Source of the DNA: Branchinecta lynchi | Taxonomy: Eukaryota; Arthropoda; Branchiopoda; Anostraca; Branchinectidae | Direction: 5' to 3' | Length of the DNA stretch: 64,000 nt | Assembly (NCBI GenBank): GCA_023053575.1 | Contig: JAKZAP010000010.1 | Coordinates: forward strand, 12,175,225 to 12,239,224 | Shown: positions 11,401-26,400 of the stretch, in pieces | Position numbering within the stretch: position 1 is the first letter of the stretch | Layout: each line of letters begins with the position of its first letter | Notes under the pieces: model-generated | Databases searched by the model: none | What the model saw: only the letters and a program-made list of their open reading frames with translations | What the model was told of the DNA's origin: nothing | Position numbers and translations under genes: made by a program

Positions 11401-14400
11401 AAGAAAATAGGAAAGAAAAACAACCTACCCACCGCCCCCCATCTCACCTCCCCCCACCCCACCTCTTCACTGTTTAGATCAGAACGCCAAAAAAGACGTT
11501 ATTTATGGTCATAAACGATAAGGGACAAATGTGCAAAAATATATACAAAGAAATGGGACACTTAAGGCTGCTTTGCAGCTGAAATTTGTCAAATCTTGTC
11601 TCGGTGTCACTAACGACAATAATAAGATATTTCTGGTGTTTATTCTTTTATTAAAGACGTTGCCAGAAATGAGACTTCGTAACGGGAGGTAGGTCCGAAT
11701 GGCAGCAAAAAAGACATGGATTCCGTTTAGTTCTTTGTATTCTCCCTGCACCTCCAACCAAAACTGGGGATAGTTTCAACTCTTTTGTTAATCTCTGAGA
11801 TGTTTTTTTAGGCCACGAAGCCACAAAATAAAGAAAAAAAAGGAACCAACCTGACGTTTGTGGGCAGTCTAGGACAGCGGCAGGCCAGTTGCAAACATTC
11901 AAAGACGAATCGAACCATAGGCCACCGGGACAATTGAATGCGAACTTGATCCCTCCAGCGCACTGGTAGAAGACGGAGCAATCGGCTGGTTCCCGAACAT
12001 AACCACTTCCACCCTCGGGACAGCGAACATCGCCAGATGGTGTTAATGTCGGAAGAGGGGTTGAACCAGGAACGGTGGTGGTCGGCATATTGGTGGTAGT
12101 GGGAGTCTTGGTTGTGCTGGTTACCGTCGTGGTGGTTGTTGGAGCCTGTGTGGAGGGTGGATTGGTGGTTGATAAAGGTGGTGTTGATGGTCTAGGAGAT
12201 GTGGTCACCTCCGAAGAGTCGGGTTGGAAGTCTAGAAAAGGAATAATAAATAAATCAAAGAATTTTCCAGATTAACCAGCTAAATGAATAATCGCTCATT
12301 AGTATTTTAATCGAACTGATTGTGAACGCCAGCACAATCTAGCAAAAGCTGAAAAACGAAATTTACCACACCAATTACCCGAATATATCCACAAAACGGT
12401 TACTGAACGTGAAGTTGAAAGGATGTGAAAAAAAAAGGATGAGAGAGATTGGACAAACGGAAGGAGGTCAATAAATTATAAAAAGATAAAAGTACAGACT
12501 TTGTGATGGGGTTAGTGCGGAAAGACGAGGTAGTGCTGTTCCAGGAGCAGTTTCAGTTAGATCTTTGGTTCGTCTTGATCAATCAATCAATCAATTTTAT
12601 TTCAACCCTAATAGCACTAGGCTAACACGGGCGGGAATTGGAAAACAAACACTCGCTAACATTACAAATAAAACACACACTAACAAACTATAAATACGAA
12701 ACGAACATAAATCAAGTACAGTTAAAATGTTTAGTGAAATACGGAACGAATGAATTTAGTTATCTTCCTGAAGATTTCGTAGGCGGGGGAACAAGCTTGG
12801 GTTTGGGGTCGTTCTTGCTTCGCATGTTAGGTCCATGAGAGGGTGTAACGAAGTTGATATTGTACTGGCCTCGAGAAAAGTTTGCGAATGCGATACGGCA
12901 CTGTGCTCGGTCTTCTGGATCTATTTGCCGCATAAATGGTCTGAGAAGTTATATAGTTTTAAGAAAAAAATATATGATAAACACGGAAATAAAGGAAAGG
13001 GCATCTCAAACATTGACCAAACGACTTGAAACACTGGCAGAGGGAGGGACAACTATCCGGCGCAAGGCACGCAAACGCAGAAAAGCGTTGCACACGCACA
13101 AAGCGTGCGATAACAGGCATGTCACGGCGACTAGTTTTAAAATAAGAGTTCTAAAATTCTCATCCTTTTTTTTTTTTTTAAGAAAGTAGTTAATAATAGG
13201 ATAGGAAGAATGGGAATTTAATTAAAATGAGGCCACGGGATTTTTTTGTAAAAATTCAGTTTTTGTGTTTATGGAAATTTGAAGGAAGAAAAAATAGTCG
13301 TCGTAAAATTAATTTTTTACAAAAGTAAATATTATTTGTTGAAAGGAAATTTTTATATTAAAAAAATAATTCGAAAAGATTCTGGTGTTAAATAAATAGT
13401 AGCCTACACTAAGCTAGTGAAAATGAAAAGAAAATAACGTGGCTATCGAAGGATATACGGAAGAGTAGTATTAACCTCAAAACTATTAAGCTGAAAGAAA
13501 AGTAAACTAAGCGTGAGTTCATGTTAATCATAGAAGAATGAGTAGCCATAAAAAGTATAAAATCTGATTTCCAAGTTTTTTTTTTAAATATAATTAAGTT
13601 ACAAAAGAGGCTATGGGATTTTAAAAAAAGCAAAAAACGCTCAAGCTGGTCTTGGCCTCCAACTGTAGGATCACATTTTTTTATTAAGATACGCCAAATC
13701 GTTAGGTACATCCCAGGGCCGTATCCCCCCTAGTCCCCCCCTCCTCCCCCGAAACATACAAAAATGATTATTTTTATAGGCTTTCCCTCTGATCTATGTC
13801 TTCTTTGTCCGACCCGCGGACAAACGCCCCCGAAAGGCACCGCCCCTCCGAAATAAATTCCTGGATACGGGCCTCGTACATCCACAGGTTGGAACAACCT
13901 GTGCCGAACGCCAGATACGATATGCCAGATATCAAGCACCCAGACCTGAATATAAAATAATTATTTTCCTTTCCTCCCTTTTTCTGTATATAGTGTGTTC
14001 AGTTAGTTGATTCTGTTTGTTTTTTAATTAATCTCGGTTATTTCCCTGCCCTAGCCAATCATTCCTTTTGTGCTATCCTGGCAGGAATGTTAATTGTGGA
14101 TTTTTTGCTTAAATATAGTCTAACGAAATTGAACTGAAACTGAACCCATACAAGGGAACTCTGATCCGTTTTTTTCTGAACTGCACCAAAATCCTCATTT
14201 ACTAAATTATGGTACCAAGTATCCGGCAGGGTTCAGGGATTTCTGACACACTTTGTCTAGTCGGTAACACACGAACGGCCAACTTTTATTCTTCAAAAAC
14301 CTCTGAAATAAAAACAAAAAAATTCCGAATTGAGTACCAATAAATAACCGCCTCCAACAGCGGCGGAGTTCAAATTTTAAGTCATCGCACAGCGTGGCGT

Positions 14401-17400
14401 ATTTGTCTAAACCCGATCTGGGTTTCGCAATACCGTCGATCGTAACATGACAATACTGATAATACCAGTACACGGGTTTGCTAACCAGTTATCATTTGCA
14501 TAATTTTCTGGTCAGATATTCAAGACGGAAACAGCGTAGAATCGCAGATAAAGCATCTGGATTCTTTGATTGCTCAATTCACGCAAGTCCAACTTGTTAG
14601 AAAAACATAACGTTAAAAATCAAACTGCATCGACGAAAATCGTGGTATACGTCGGTTGCTAGCCTTTTCATGGTAAGCTACTACTTCTGGGATGTAGCCT
14701 AGAATGTTAAGCCGCATTCACATTGACGCGTCGTTGCGATGCTTCGCGTATGCGTTCAATTAGCTTAGCTTCAGTTATTCTTGACAGGTTTGTTTCCTTC
14801 CCGCGTAGCTTCGCGTAGCTTCAGTTATTTATTACAGGTTTGTTTCCTTCCCCGAAGTTGAACCAGAGAATTGACAGCCTCACGAGGACCCTGCCAAGAA
14901 GGGCCGAAATGTCGCTGATGACGAATCATAGCTCAAGTATCCGTTGTAAACATTGTTTGAATAAAAGTATGCGTTCATCTTGCGTTTCGTACAGAGCCTC
15001 GTTTTCGTTGCATGCTGCAGGTCCACTTCTCGGCGGATTCCAGACTGATTCTTTCTACATCCGTTTTTGCACTTCAGCGCTTCCGAGGATGACGGCAGCG
15101 CTTCTTCGAGAATCACAGACTTGCTCCCCGACCAAGTCCGTGCTTCCCTGCAAGATGCTGCAGCGCTGCCGCTTCAACCAAAAAGAAAGTGAATCCAAAA
15201 ACGCATATTATGCAAAAGCAAAGAAGTGCTGCAGCAGCGATGCGGCAGCGCTATTGCAACAAAAACGAGGCTCAGGTTGCGAACGTATCTTTCACACCTG
15301 CGAGAACATGTCACGCTGGATGCGTGTTTACGTTTTCCTTTCTAATAATTATCGTTAATAGGTTTCTTCGTCGTTAGTAGGTTATTCTCCAATGTCTCTT
15401 CAAACTTCCATCTTTCACTGAAAAATCTGAAGCATAACGCGTTGAGGCAACGCAAGAACGTAACTTAGTTATATTCTTGCCTTGCGTTCAGTATTGTCCG
15501 CGTAAGCTCTGCGTTGCTTCACCGCAAGTGCGACGAAGAGGTTGCGTATTTCAGTGTGAAAGGCTCAACGCTTCAATGTGAAAGCAGTTTCAACCTTTTT
15601 CTTGTTTCTTTAATTCTGGAACCCGCGCGACAGAAACCGTCGTCAACGAATCACAAAGCTTTATCAAATGCTCGAGAAGGTCCTTCATGTGAAATTATAA
15701 GCTCCAGAAATTCCTGCCCTTCGCCACTGTGACGTTTTGTGCCTATAACTTTTAGATCGTTTTCGGCCGAGCCGAATTTGCATATTTAATGTTGGAAGAC
15801 TTGATAGGCAATTAGCTCTATCTTCGGCTTTCCCAGCTTTTTAACAACGGCATACACAATTTTCAAGTATTTTGTGTCGAAGTTCCGCCCAAAGCGAAAA
15901 GAGTAAACAAGAAAATCACTAATTTTACAGGCAAGTGGTAGTATTTTGGAAAAAAGATATTTATGAAAAATTGGATCGTGTAATAGTATTTCTAGTATTT
16001 GGCTTTTCTGATTATCCACAGATGTAAAAGTATTTTCCCTAAAGTTAGGGACTCAAAGAGCGTGTTCCACCCTACTTACCGTAGTTACTACGCATGTCAC
16101 AAATTCTGGCTTTTTGCCGTCAAGGCTGGAACGATTTTTCTATTTTCCAGCAGGATAATCACGCCAGGGGTGAATACCAATCACGTTACAGAGATGTGTA
16201 GTTACTCCGCTTACTACGCTCCCGAGCATGGTAAGCAAACAGTAACTATTAGTTACTATTCCGACAAGGTTGGAACGGTCAGCGTAGTAACTTTTCGTAA
16301 GGATGGAACGGAAATAGTAACTAATAGTAACTATTGTTAGAAGGGTGGAACACGCTCAAAGACGTACCTTAACAAAACAATAATACAAAATGAATGGTTT
16401 AAGTTTCTGAAGTTTGGAATTAAAGGAGCAATTTTGCACCAGAAGAGACAGACGAGCTTGGTTGATGCCGATATTTCAGCATTCAGATTTGCGAGATGTC
16501 TCAGATTTTTATTTCTGAAGTTTGGAGAGAAAATCTGCTAAAAAAGTTCAGATGGTAAGAAGTTGACATGTCTTCCCTATAAATTTGATGTTAGTCAGGA
16601 GCGGCACAGACTCCTGTCCTTTTTGAGGAACTCGACGGGGAACTACCCTTTAATGCTCTTCTAAGGATATAGCTGGTTGGTGTTCGTTTCCCATGCGACC
16701 TAAGATTTGACCGAGTGACAAGTATGTTAAGGACTACACTGTAAAAAAAACTTGCAGTATTTGCTACTGGGATTAATGTTGTCTCTACTGAGATAAGATT
16801 ATTTCTAACTCGGATTAATCTGATCCCAGTAGAGATAAGCTTAATCCCAGTAGCAATTACTGCAGTTAACTTTAATCCTTTCTCGGAGAAACTTTTTACG
16901 GTATAACAGTAAGTAGCAAAATAACCTATACCTCGTCCAAGTCCACTGTTGACAGCTCTCAACAGCGGCCACTTCTTGCCACAAACACCGAGGAAGTCGT
17001 CGAGGTCAATGGCCCAAATCATGGCGCCACCCAGTCCTTTCTCGATGACGTAATCCATCTGTAAAAGTAAACAAACGTAGGGGATCTTATTTTATCAGGC
17101 AAAAACTTCACTCTTTACATTCTTTTTTTCCTTTCCAAAAATACATCTACGTAAGTACAGCGTTTAAAAAAAAATCTTTGTTTCTTTAACCCGGGAACTC
17201 TCGATTTAGTGTCCAGCACGTGCACGGTGCCACGTTGTGCAGCCGGTGCCGCGTTGCGCAGCTGGTGCCGGTACTGTCATTTGTTATAACATAAAAATTA
17301 GTATGTTTAGAAGCGGGAATCTCCTATTTTATGGCCGGCGCCGAAAAAAGGTGCACAGCAAGTGATAGGAAGTGGGTAACCTCTTGCTTTTAATGAATAA

Positions 17401-20400
17401 AACTATAGGACTCTCCGTCACACGACAACACGTCACAATGACATGTGACAATGATTAATCGTCACAGTTACAGTTTACGAGATTATGCCCCCACAAGTTA
17501 CCAAGCTAAATTTCATCATCAGACTTTGAGAGATGCAATCGCAAAAAAGTGGCAAATGGATTCATGGAGGATGCGAATCAAGGATACCCCCCCCCCTGCT
17601 AGTCTGAAAAGAACGTACAAATTTTCTGCCATTTATTTTGTCCCATATTGCGGACAATAAATGGCCTGTCAACAACGGTGGAAACATAACTCTAACCCCC
17701 CCCCCACCCGAAAGAAAGATCATTTTCAGCAGCCCCGTATCCAGAAATTTATTTCGGGGGGGGGGGAGATTGCCCGTGGGTCGGACAAAAAAGTACAAAA
17801 AAGACATAGATCAGAGGGAAAACCCTATAATAAATTAATATTTGTGTATGTTTCATGGGGAGGGGAACCCCCTAGCCCCCCCCCCCCCCCCCTGGATACG
17901 GCCCTGATTCTCAGGATCACGTCTTACGTTATAAAAATAACTTACAAAAATGCGAGACACTACCCACTCTAACCCATTGTATACTTTTATTATTTTCCTA
18001 ACAGAAGGTCATTCCCTATTAAAGACGGCCTAAAGATAAGCTGTTTCTGCTTGACAGTTGCTTGACAGTCTGCTCTCTTTTTTTGTGATAAATGCAGGTT
18101 CTTTTGCCCACTAAAGTGTCACAAACAGAAATAAATTAGCACAAACATTCACTTCCTTTACCTCCAGATACTCAAATATTTTGAGTATCTTGCCTGGCAG
18201 ATGTCATGCCTTCCGCAACGAGGTATTCTTAAATTCCTTTCAAGGACACGTCGTACTTGTGATAGTAATTCCTTCTACTTCAATAGTATTTCGTCCATTC
18301 TCATTCCCGCGATTCTTCACTTCATAAGAGGATCATTACTCCTCCCTTGGCAATACACTGATTATCACGCTAATCACGTTTGTTGTCTTTCCGCATGACA
18401 CAATATGCGCCCGCTCATTGTTTCAGAGGAGCTTACGTCCGGAGACCGGTTATACAAATTTTGCCAACATCGTCATCGAAAGCAAAAGGGGAATGGAAAG
18501 AGGCTTAAACAGCAGAAGCTGCGTGTAATTTTCTGTAAGCGTCGCTGAGTTGTAAATTTGTCAACTATTTCAGAACATCCGAGCAGAAACACTATGAAGT
18601 GCGTCGTGACCAGAGCAAAATATCGCTAGAGAGTAGCGACAAGACTTGGAAAAAGTGACACACACTCGAACACCAGCGATACTAGCACCCCTAGCGATAG
18701 CGAATGTCCCTACTGAAACTCAACCAGTCGTGCACCGGCGTTGGCTCCAACAACTTCATATTCTGAACACAGCAAAAAAAAAGATAAAACCTCAACTGTT
18801 TTCTTGTACTATGCAGATCGGGTCTTACCTTTACTAGAAAATTTTAAACCCGGAAGTTTGTCTCGCTTTAAATGCTGCAAGCGTAGTGGTTTGCGGTACA
18901 AGTCCGGCTCTTTTGCGAAGCACGGGAAACATAGGTGTTCGCGCTACTCCCTCGTGTTATTTTGCTCTGGTCAGGAATGATTCTGGTCAGGAAAGTCAGG
19001 AATGATCAGGAATGACCTTTCAGGAACGATTTTTGGATGCTTCATTTTTCGGCATGATAGGTTTGCGTCATACGTCTTTCGCAGAAGTTTCAAGGGGTTT
19101 TCTCTCCTGAATTAAGTGCCTGTATGCATGATTCTTCTAAAAGATTCTCTTGTCTGGATTTTTCCGCTATTTTCGTTGTTTTCCTTACGGGAAAATTCAT
19201 TGTTTATTTGTTTGCTTTTCAGACTGATTTTAGAAGCCATGAATGGAAAACAGATCTTGTGTAGCTGCAAGAAAATACATGTAGCTAAGCTAATAGTCTT
19301 GTGAGAAAGGTTGGGTTTGAGTTTCAAGCTCTTCTTTTTTTTTCAATGCGTGTTTTATTCATGCAATTATCCAGTCAAAAATATCCGACACTAATCACGA
19401 TATGTAAACATGGAAATAATAAATCACAGCTTGCCGCACTAGGAACTAGCAACATTGTTCAAGGTCCGACTGTCAAGTTCTTGATTTCTATTTTGTCGTT
19501 AATGCGTCGTTGTAAAGACTTGAGGCGTATTCTCGCCGTTCCCCGAAGACTCCTCGCGGAGTCGAAGGGAACGTCGAGAATAGAGGGAGTTACTCCATGC
19601 GGACTCCGCGTACAGAAACAGCGAGAATACGGGGAATGCTTCGAAATTGGATTTTTGTTGTAAAAAAAATATGTAGTTGACAAAATTAGTCTGAATCCAC
19701 TTTGTTTTTGGTTTTGTTTATTCTGATTGTTTTTAATTAATTTTACATTGCACCAACACCAGCAAAAATTGATTCCCCTCCAGATCTGAAAGGGAGTCCT
19801 TTTCGATGATGGTGATGATAATCGGAGCACTCCCTGTCGGTGAAACTCGCGAGAATACGGGGAGTGAGTCCCCGGTACAAACACAAACGCGGGGACTCCT
19901 CAAGTGGAGTCCTCGGGGAACGGCGAGAATACGCCTTTGATCACGATACGTAAAATAAGAAATAATTAAATCTCAACTCGACGCGCTAGGAACTAGTAAA
20001 ATAGTACGAAGGTTCAAATTTCAAGCTCTTGATTTTTATTTTGTTTCAATGTGTTTTTCTTATTTTGATTTCAATGTGTACTTTATAAATGCATTTATCA
20101 GATAAAATATTTAGCGGTTTGTAAAAACAGAAATAATTAAGTCACAACTCTTCGCGTTAAGAACTACTACCGTCAATCCTACTTTATACTCGACTATTAT
20201 TTTAAAGAGTGTGGCCATTGTAAACCATTCTTTCCTTATATAGCATCCAAGATAGAGCAAGAACAAAAATAAAATACCAAAAAGAGCAACTTATTTCATG
20301 CTGAAATTAAAAATCTATTTAGTTTATTTAGTTATTCCTTTACCCCAAGCTGACTGCGAATCATATTTGGCAATGCAAAACGGATGCGTCAGCATTTGTA

Positions 20401-23400
20401 GTTGACGTATCCGTTTGGCATCGTCAAATATTTATTTAGTGTTTGTTATGCTCGTGGATGAAAATTTTGAATCCCGCGGTGTCGCTGAACCACGTAATAC
20501 AGGTTGTCAGAAAAGGAGTTAGCCACTAACGAGTAGCAACGTGTCGGAAATAAAGGTATTTGCGGTTTGTTCAGCTTGTGGGATTTTTGTGGAAGGAAAT
20601 ACTAGCTGCGTTTATTGTTCAGCTTTTTCCTTTCCTTTCCGGCTTTAAATTTCGCCTTTTTCAGGCCTTTTTGGACATTTTCGCGTTTTTCTAAGGACTT
20701 TTCACTTTTCTTGGATAAAAACACAATTTTGACAAATGCCATTTTACTTGTATTTTATCTGCACTGTAGCTTTTTCACCTTCAAAATCCGAGACGGTCTC
20801 CTAATACTGATTATCACTTTGATTCAAATCCACCTTTTATTGGATTTTGGGTTAGGCTAAAACCGACAAAAGTCCCGAGGGAAAAAGCCAAAAGGATGGC
20901 GCAACTTGGTAAGCTACCAAGTTTCCTTTGTTACAAAAAGCGAGGGAAAAGGCGGAGTCGGCGTTTGCCTTGTTGTTGTTGTTTGAACGTTGACGTCTGG
21001 GCGAGCTAATCTCCGCTCCCTTCTTCCGCCTCTCTTCCAACCTCAACGTTTGCGTCCGCAAAGAGCGTGTGCAGAGCGAATACCCAAGCTAGAACCCCGC
21101 TACTACCGCACGGGGCGGTACCGTAATAGTTTTATCCCTAAATTTGTACATATTTTCAACAAAGAGGTTTAGTCATTCTTGTGTGTGTCTCATTTCTATG
21201 TTTTTGCGTTAGGCCATATTCAGTTTGTATTATTTATTTTGATATTATGACAGACATTATTGATTTGCCTCATGTATATTGACGTATTCATCACGCCATT
21301 TGGCCCCAAGCCACGATATGTGTTGATATTTGAAATAAACTGAAACTGAAACTAATCGCCCGTGTGCGTATCCTCCGTAACTTTCTTCACTTCTTTTTAT
21401 CTATAGAACGCTACACATATATGTTTAGCTCTCTGGCCTCGTCACAAGTACAGGTGTTTGCCTTTTTGACAAAAACAGGAAACTACCAGACAGCACTTTG
21501 GACCATTTTACGAAAACGCAATACAAGTAAAGAGCCATCGAAACGGGAGTGAGAAGGCGATCAAAAACACAACTACTTTCTGGAGTCACGATATACAGAG
21601 GTGAGTCGGTCAAATAGCGTATTATAGAGCTCTCGGTAAGTCACTCGTTTTAAACCCCTATACACGATCCCATCAATAACAAACAAATATTCTTGAAACC
21701 AGTTTCTAGAGTTTCAAAAATGCTCTTTAAGAAGAAGACTAAACATTTTATACAGGACCCTGCTTGCAAGAACGGTTGGTTAAAGTTGATTTGTCCTTTG
21801 TATTTTGGGGTCTCACTCCATTTATGCTTCACACTATATATATTTACATACACTTTCATGTAAATTATTTAATTTTCATATCATGCTTGTTCTGTCACTA
21901 CGAACGAGGCCAATAGTATTTTGCGTGAACGCCAAGTAGTCGAGTTTCTCTCCCCATATCAAAGGCTGGTCAAACTACAATGATTTTTGAAAACAGAACT
22001 GAAACTGAAACTGACGGCCCCATCTTCTGTATAACAAAACCAAAGTCAATCCATACGCCGAAAAATCCTTACCCGGTCAACGACCCAACCGAGTAGCAAA
22101 AACAGCAGCCGTGTCCAAAATGAAAACACAGCAACTTTTTTAACTCCAAGCAACTCTCACAGAGGAATTCACGAAGTCAAATATTTTATGCTATGCTAGA
22201 ATCTATATCTATTTGTTCCTTAAGTTCGTTTTTCCAACTTGAGCCTGAAGAGGATCCTTGCCAAGAAGGACCGAAATACTTGCATTACATATATTTATTT
22301 CCCATCAGATGAAAACAGATGGAGTACAAGATAAAAAGAAAACGAGAAACACACTACGAGAGAATACACCAACACAGAAAAACAAAAAACGAGATGGATA
22401 CCTAAATACAAAAGACAGAACTACTGCCTCAAAATGGTTGCCCAAGGATTAGCAACAATACCAGAGTTTTATCTGGCAATCTGAGCTATGGTCGCTTCAT
22501 CAGGGTCGATAATCCCATACCGACTTGTCACAAAACGGTTGCTAGTCCATGGTGGAAGCCGTAGGAGGTACTTCGCATATTTGTAATATGTAGACCGCAA
22601 CTTTTCCGTTTTCCACTATCAAATCTGACAACACAGCCAGAATTTAGCAAATGTCTCAGGCATGCAAAAGCTCCTATCAACTTCCTATTTCTTACCTTCT
22701 CTTTGATATATTCCTCCGTATCATAACCAACCCACTGATCTCCCTTAAATGCATAGGGGCTGTTAACTGGGTCTTTCACCTCTGTCCATCCTCCTTCAGC
22801 CAAATCTGAACAAATTTCATAATAGGCAAGAAAACCCGGCTCCTTTGTGAATGTCCCTGCTTGCCCTGGACCCCTGATGCTCGATCGTGGGCTGGTATTC
22901 TGGGTGCTTCCAAGGGTGAAGGCTCGACCGTAGAAAGGAATACCAAAAATGACCTTTTCGGCAGGGGCGCCTTGCTTGATCCAATAAGATAGTCCACCGT
23001 CCTAAAGACAAAAAACATTAAAGAACAGCTCTTACTAGAAATGATCTTTCCAGGACGGAATAGCTCAGAAATACTATTTTTCGAAAAGATCATTACTTTC
23101 CATGTGGAACTAGAGATTTTCTTGTTAGCGCTTATTCGAGTACCTTCCTGCTCTCCGACGCGGCGGCAGGAAGAAAAATATTTGAAAACTGAATGCGCCG
23201 TGATTAAAAACTGAGAAACTAAGCAAAACAAGTCCACAACAGAAGATGGCGTACTATGTCTCTCGAAATGAAAGACAACACTTTGAAGCTGATTTTTTTC
23301 TTAATCGTGAAAGAGTTGTCGGCGGACCTTGAGGCTTTCAGCCAGACCTTGGCCTTGCAGCTTTCAAACAAACTTATGGGAACCAATTTGAGCGGTTTTG

Positions 23401-26400
23401 ACCCTGAAGAGAACCCTTGCCAAGATATAGCTCCAATAAAATTCAGTTGACGTATCCGTTTTGCACTATCAGATCTATTTTTAAATATTTCTTGAGCCAA
23501 GCTGACTTTGAAATATATATTAAAATAATGCATAAAATGTGCATGTCAGCGACGATGCTTTGGCAGCGATATTTCGGACTGGCACGGGTCCTCGTCAGCT
23601 TTTGAAAATAAACCTACATTTTATTTACATTCTTCCCACTAATATTTGGAAATTAATTCTCTCATTTAAATCTTAAATCATTTTTTTTAACATTTTCTTT
23701 GTAAAACTAAACCTAAACTGTTAGAAAATGTAAACACTTAAAATAAAAAAGTAAAGATCGTCAATTATACACGCATAAGCTTATAATTCCTTCAGGAAGC
23801 TAGGTATGGAATAAAAACCAGAATAAGCAAGATTCTGAGTCCTTTAAAGGCACAGAAAACTTGACTAGGCAACTTTCGGCCATCAAACCAACCTGGGGGG
23901 CTTAGATAAAGATACAGGGACTTATTCTCGACAGGACCCTCCTTTTTTGTTATCTCGAACCCCCTCCTTAGTGTTCCCAAAGCTAGCTGGCCGGCCCTTG
24001 CCCCTTATGCACTGTAATTATGCACTTAAGTACTGTAAAAGTTCGCCTTTGGCCGTGTTTCGGCCATAGTATCGGGGTAGTAGTCAAGAGGTCGTGCGTT
24101 CGATTCCTACTCCCGGCACACAAACCTTTTGTCGAATTCTCGGAAACTGCCCGGAAACTGCAATGGTCGTAACGAGAATTTTTCTTGCTCTCATTATCGA
24201 CTTGACATTCTTGATATGTCTGCTAGCTCCCCGAGTCAAGTTTGAGTCAAGCTTTCTGTTCCTTCAAAGCATAACTTTTACTGGAAATGATCGTATGACG
24301 ATACAAAGGTTCAGCGATGTCTTTTTCCGAAAACACCAGTACTTGACCCTTGAAATTAGTGATTTTCTGTTACTGTTTTCCCTAGCGAGTTAGAGCGTAG
24401 CGTAATCGTAATTTGTGTGTCCTGGCGCGTCCCACATTCGAATGCCGAAAATCACGTTTACGTGATTGGCTATGGTAACATAAGGCGTTTCTCCGCGACC
24501 CCACAGGGATTTTGTGGCTCGGTCTGTGGCTCGAAAAAAAACGTTTCCTCGGTCCTTTGTGCGGCCCACAAGGTTTTTGTGGCTCGAATTTGACAGATAG
24601 TTGTCGAGGTACTTTCAATTTTGTGGCTCTATAATTTTCCGGGAAATTCCAATCTACTGGTAACTGAAAGTCCAAATTATATTCTTAGCTACTTAATCAC
24701 GCAGGTAGACATAAAACTGAGAATACTTCTAGTACATAATGGGTAAGGACTTGAGCCGGAAGATCTTTTTATTGTCAATTTATCTGGATTTTATTTTTAT
24801 ATTTCAAATTACCACAAAAAATTAAGAAAACACATTTTTGAGCGGCACAAGTGTGAGCCTCATAATAATGAGTATTTGTCGCGGAAAAACGATTATGCAC
24901 GCGAGCGACAAGTTGAAACTCGCTGAAACGCCCTATTTTTGTCGGTAAAAATGTCTAAAATACAAAAAATCCAAGATCTTAGTAAACACAACTTCAAGCT
25001 TAGGTCCTTACCATTCTTTGTAAAAGGAATTTTCGGTTTTCAGTCTATATACTTGATAAAGTAGTTAATTTTAACACTGAGACTTTCTTTTGTTCCTAAA
25101 TTTAAATTTCCCCCCAATTCGAGACACAAAATCGAAAATCACCTCAACAGGTTTTTGTCAAATTTGAGGCACACAAACCTTGTGGGTCACACAAACGACC
25201 GCGGAAACGCGAAAACCGTCGAGGTGGTTTTCGATTTTGAGGCTTGATTCTGGCAAGAAATTCAAACCCGGCGGCAAATTCATGTTCAGCTGAGGATCCT
25301 TCCGGCACAGAACGGTAAAGGCATCCACCTGAAATCTGGAGTTTTGTTTGGATTTTATTTTTATTTTCAAACATTTGAAATTACGCCAAAAAACAGACAA
25401 AACGGACTTTCCGCGAGGTTCCACTTGTAGGTGAAGTGTGTGGCCAGGGGCGTCGCAAGGGGGGGTGCAGCACCCCCCCACCTTTTTGAGATTCGGTAAA
25501 ATTTTGGGCCGGGAGGCCCAAAATTTTACTAAAATTGTCCGGTATTTTTTCGATAGCAGGACTATTCAGTACATTTACGGGGATACAGAATCCTAAATAG
25601 GTCATCTGCACAAATCTCTTCGGTATAATGATCGGGATTCGGTATAATTGCCATTATTCGGTAGTTATCACGAATTTGGTGAGAGAATTTACTGAAATCA
25701 TTTGGTAATGTTTCGATGCCGGAACTATTCGGTATATTTATAGAGATTCCGTAGTTACACAGAATCCCGAATAAGCTATTGGTTCAAAATTATTCGGTAT
25801 CAGGATTGAGATTCGGTAATTTATTCAGTATAATTTCCAGGATTAGGAACACGAATCCTGACTTTGTTCCAGTTTCGACGAAAGTATACCGAATATGAAT
25901 ATTATTCGGTAGTCTTTCGATACTAAAACAATTCGGTATAATAACCGGGATACGGTAGTTATACGGAATCCCGAACATGCTATCGGTCTAAACTTATTCG
26001 GTATAATAACTGGGATTCGGTAATTTATTCGTTATAATTGCCAGGATTCGGAAGTTACCACGAAGCTCGAAACTCAGAAGAGGTCGGGTGAAGCACTGGT
26101 CGTATACAAATTAAATTTGGCAGGAAAAGCAAAAAAAAATTCCCCTGCGGCGCTCACTTTATGTGATTATGGGTAGTATATTGACTAGACTACAGTTTTG
26201 CTGCTTCCGGAACGTCGCTCCGTCCGGTTTCTGGAACTTCTTAAAGTCTCGGTATTTAATCAGCGGTAAATGTTAGAATTTGTAAGAGAAGCAGTTAAAT
26301 TTTAGCCTACAGAAAAAAAATTGATTTCGAAAATTTTCGCCTGCGGCGCTCGATTTAATTTTCTATTGGCTGTAATAGATAGAAGCTGTTACTGCACTCA

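Noticed and set aside
12075..12275. Val/Gly-rich frame on the plus strand
   Set aside because: Antisense of the Ser/Thr/Pro linker of chitinase exon 7.
14840..15358. 172-residue open frame
   Set aside because: Spans a hammerhead-like repeat and a decayed Harbinger-like element; no conserved domain.
22776..23237. 153-residue minus-strand frame over exon 5
   Set aside because: A different frame from the one encoding the GH18 residues; it crosses the predicted acceptor at 23002.
24064..24120. A tRNA gene
   Set aside because: Only a B box is convincing; no acceptor stem or anticodon arm can be drawn. Kept as a low-confidence tRNA-like segment.
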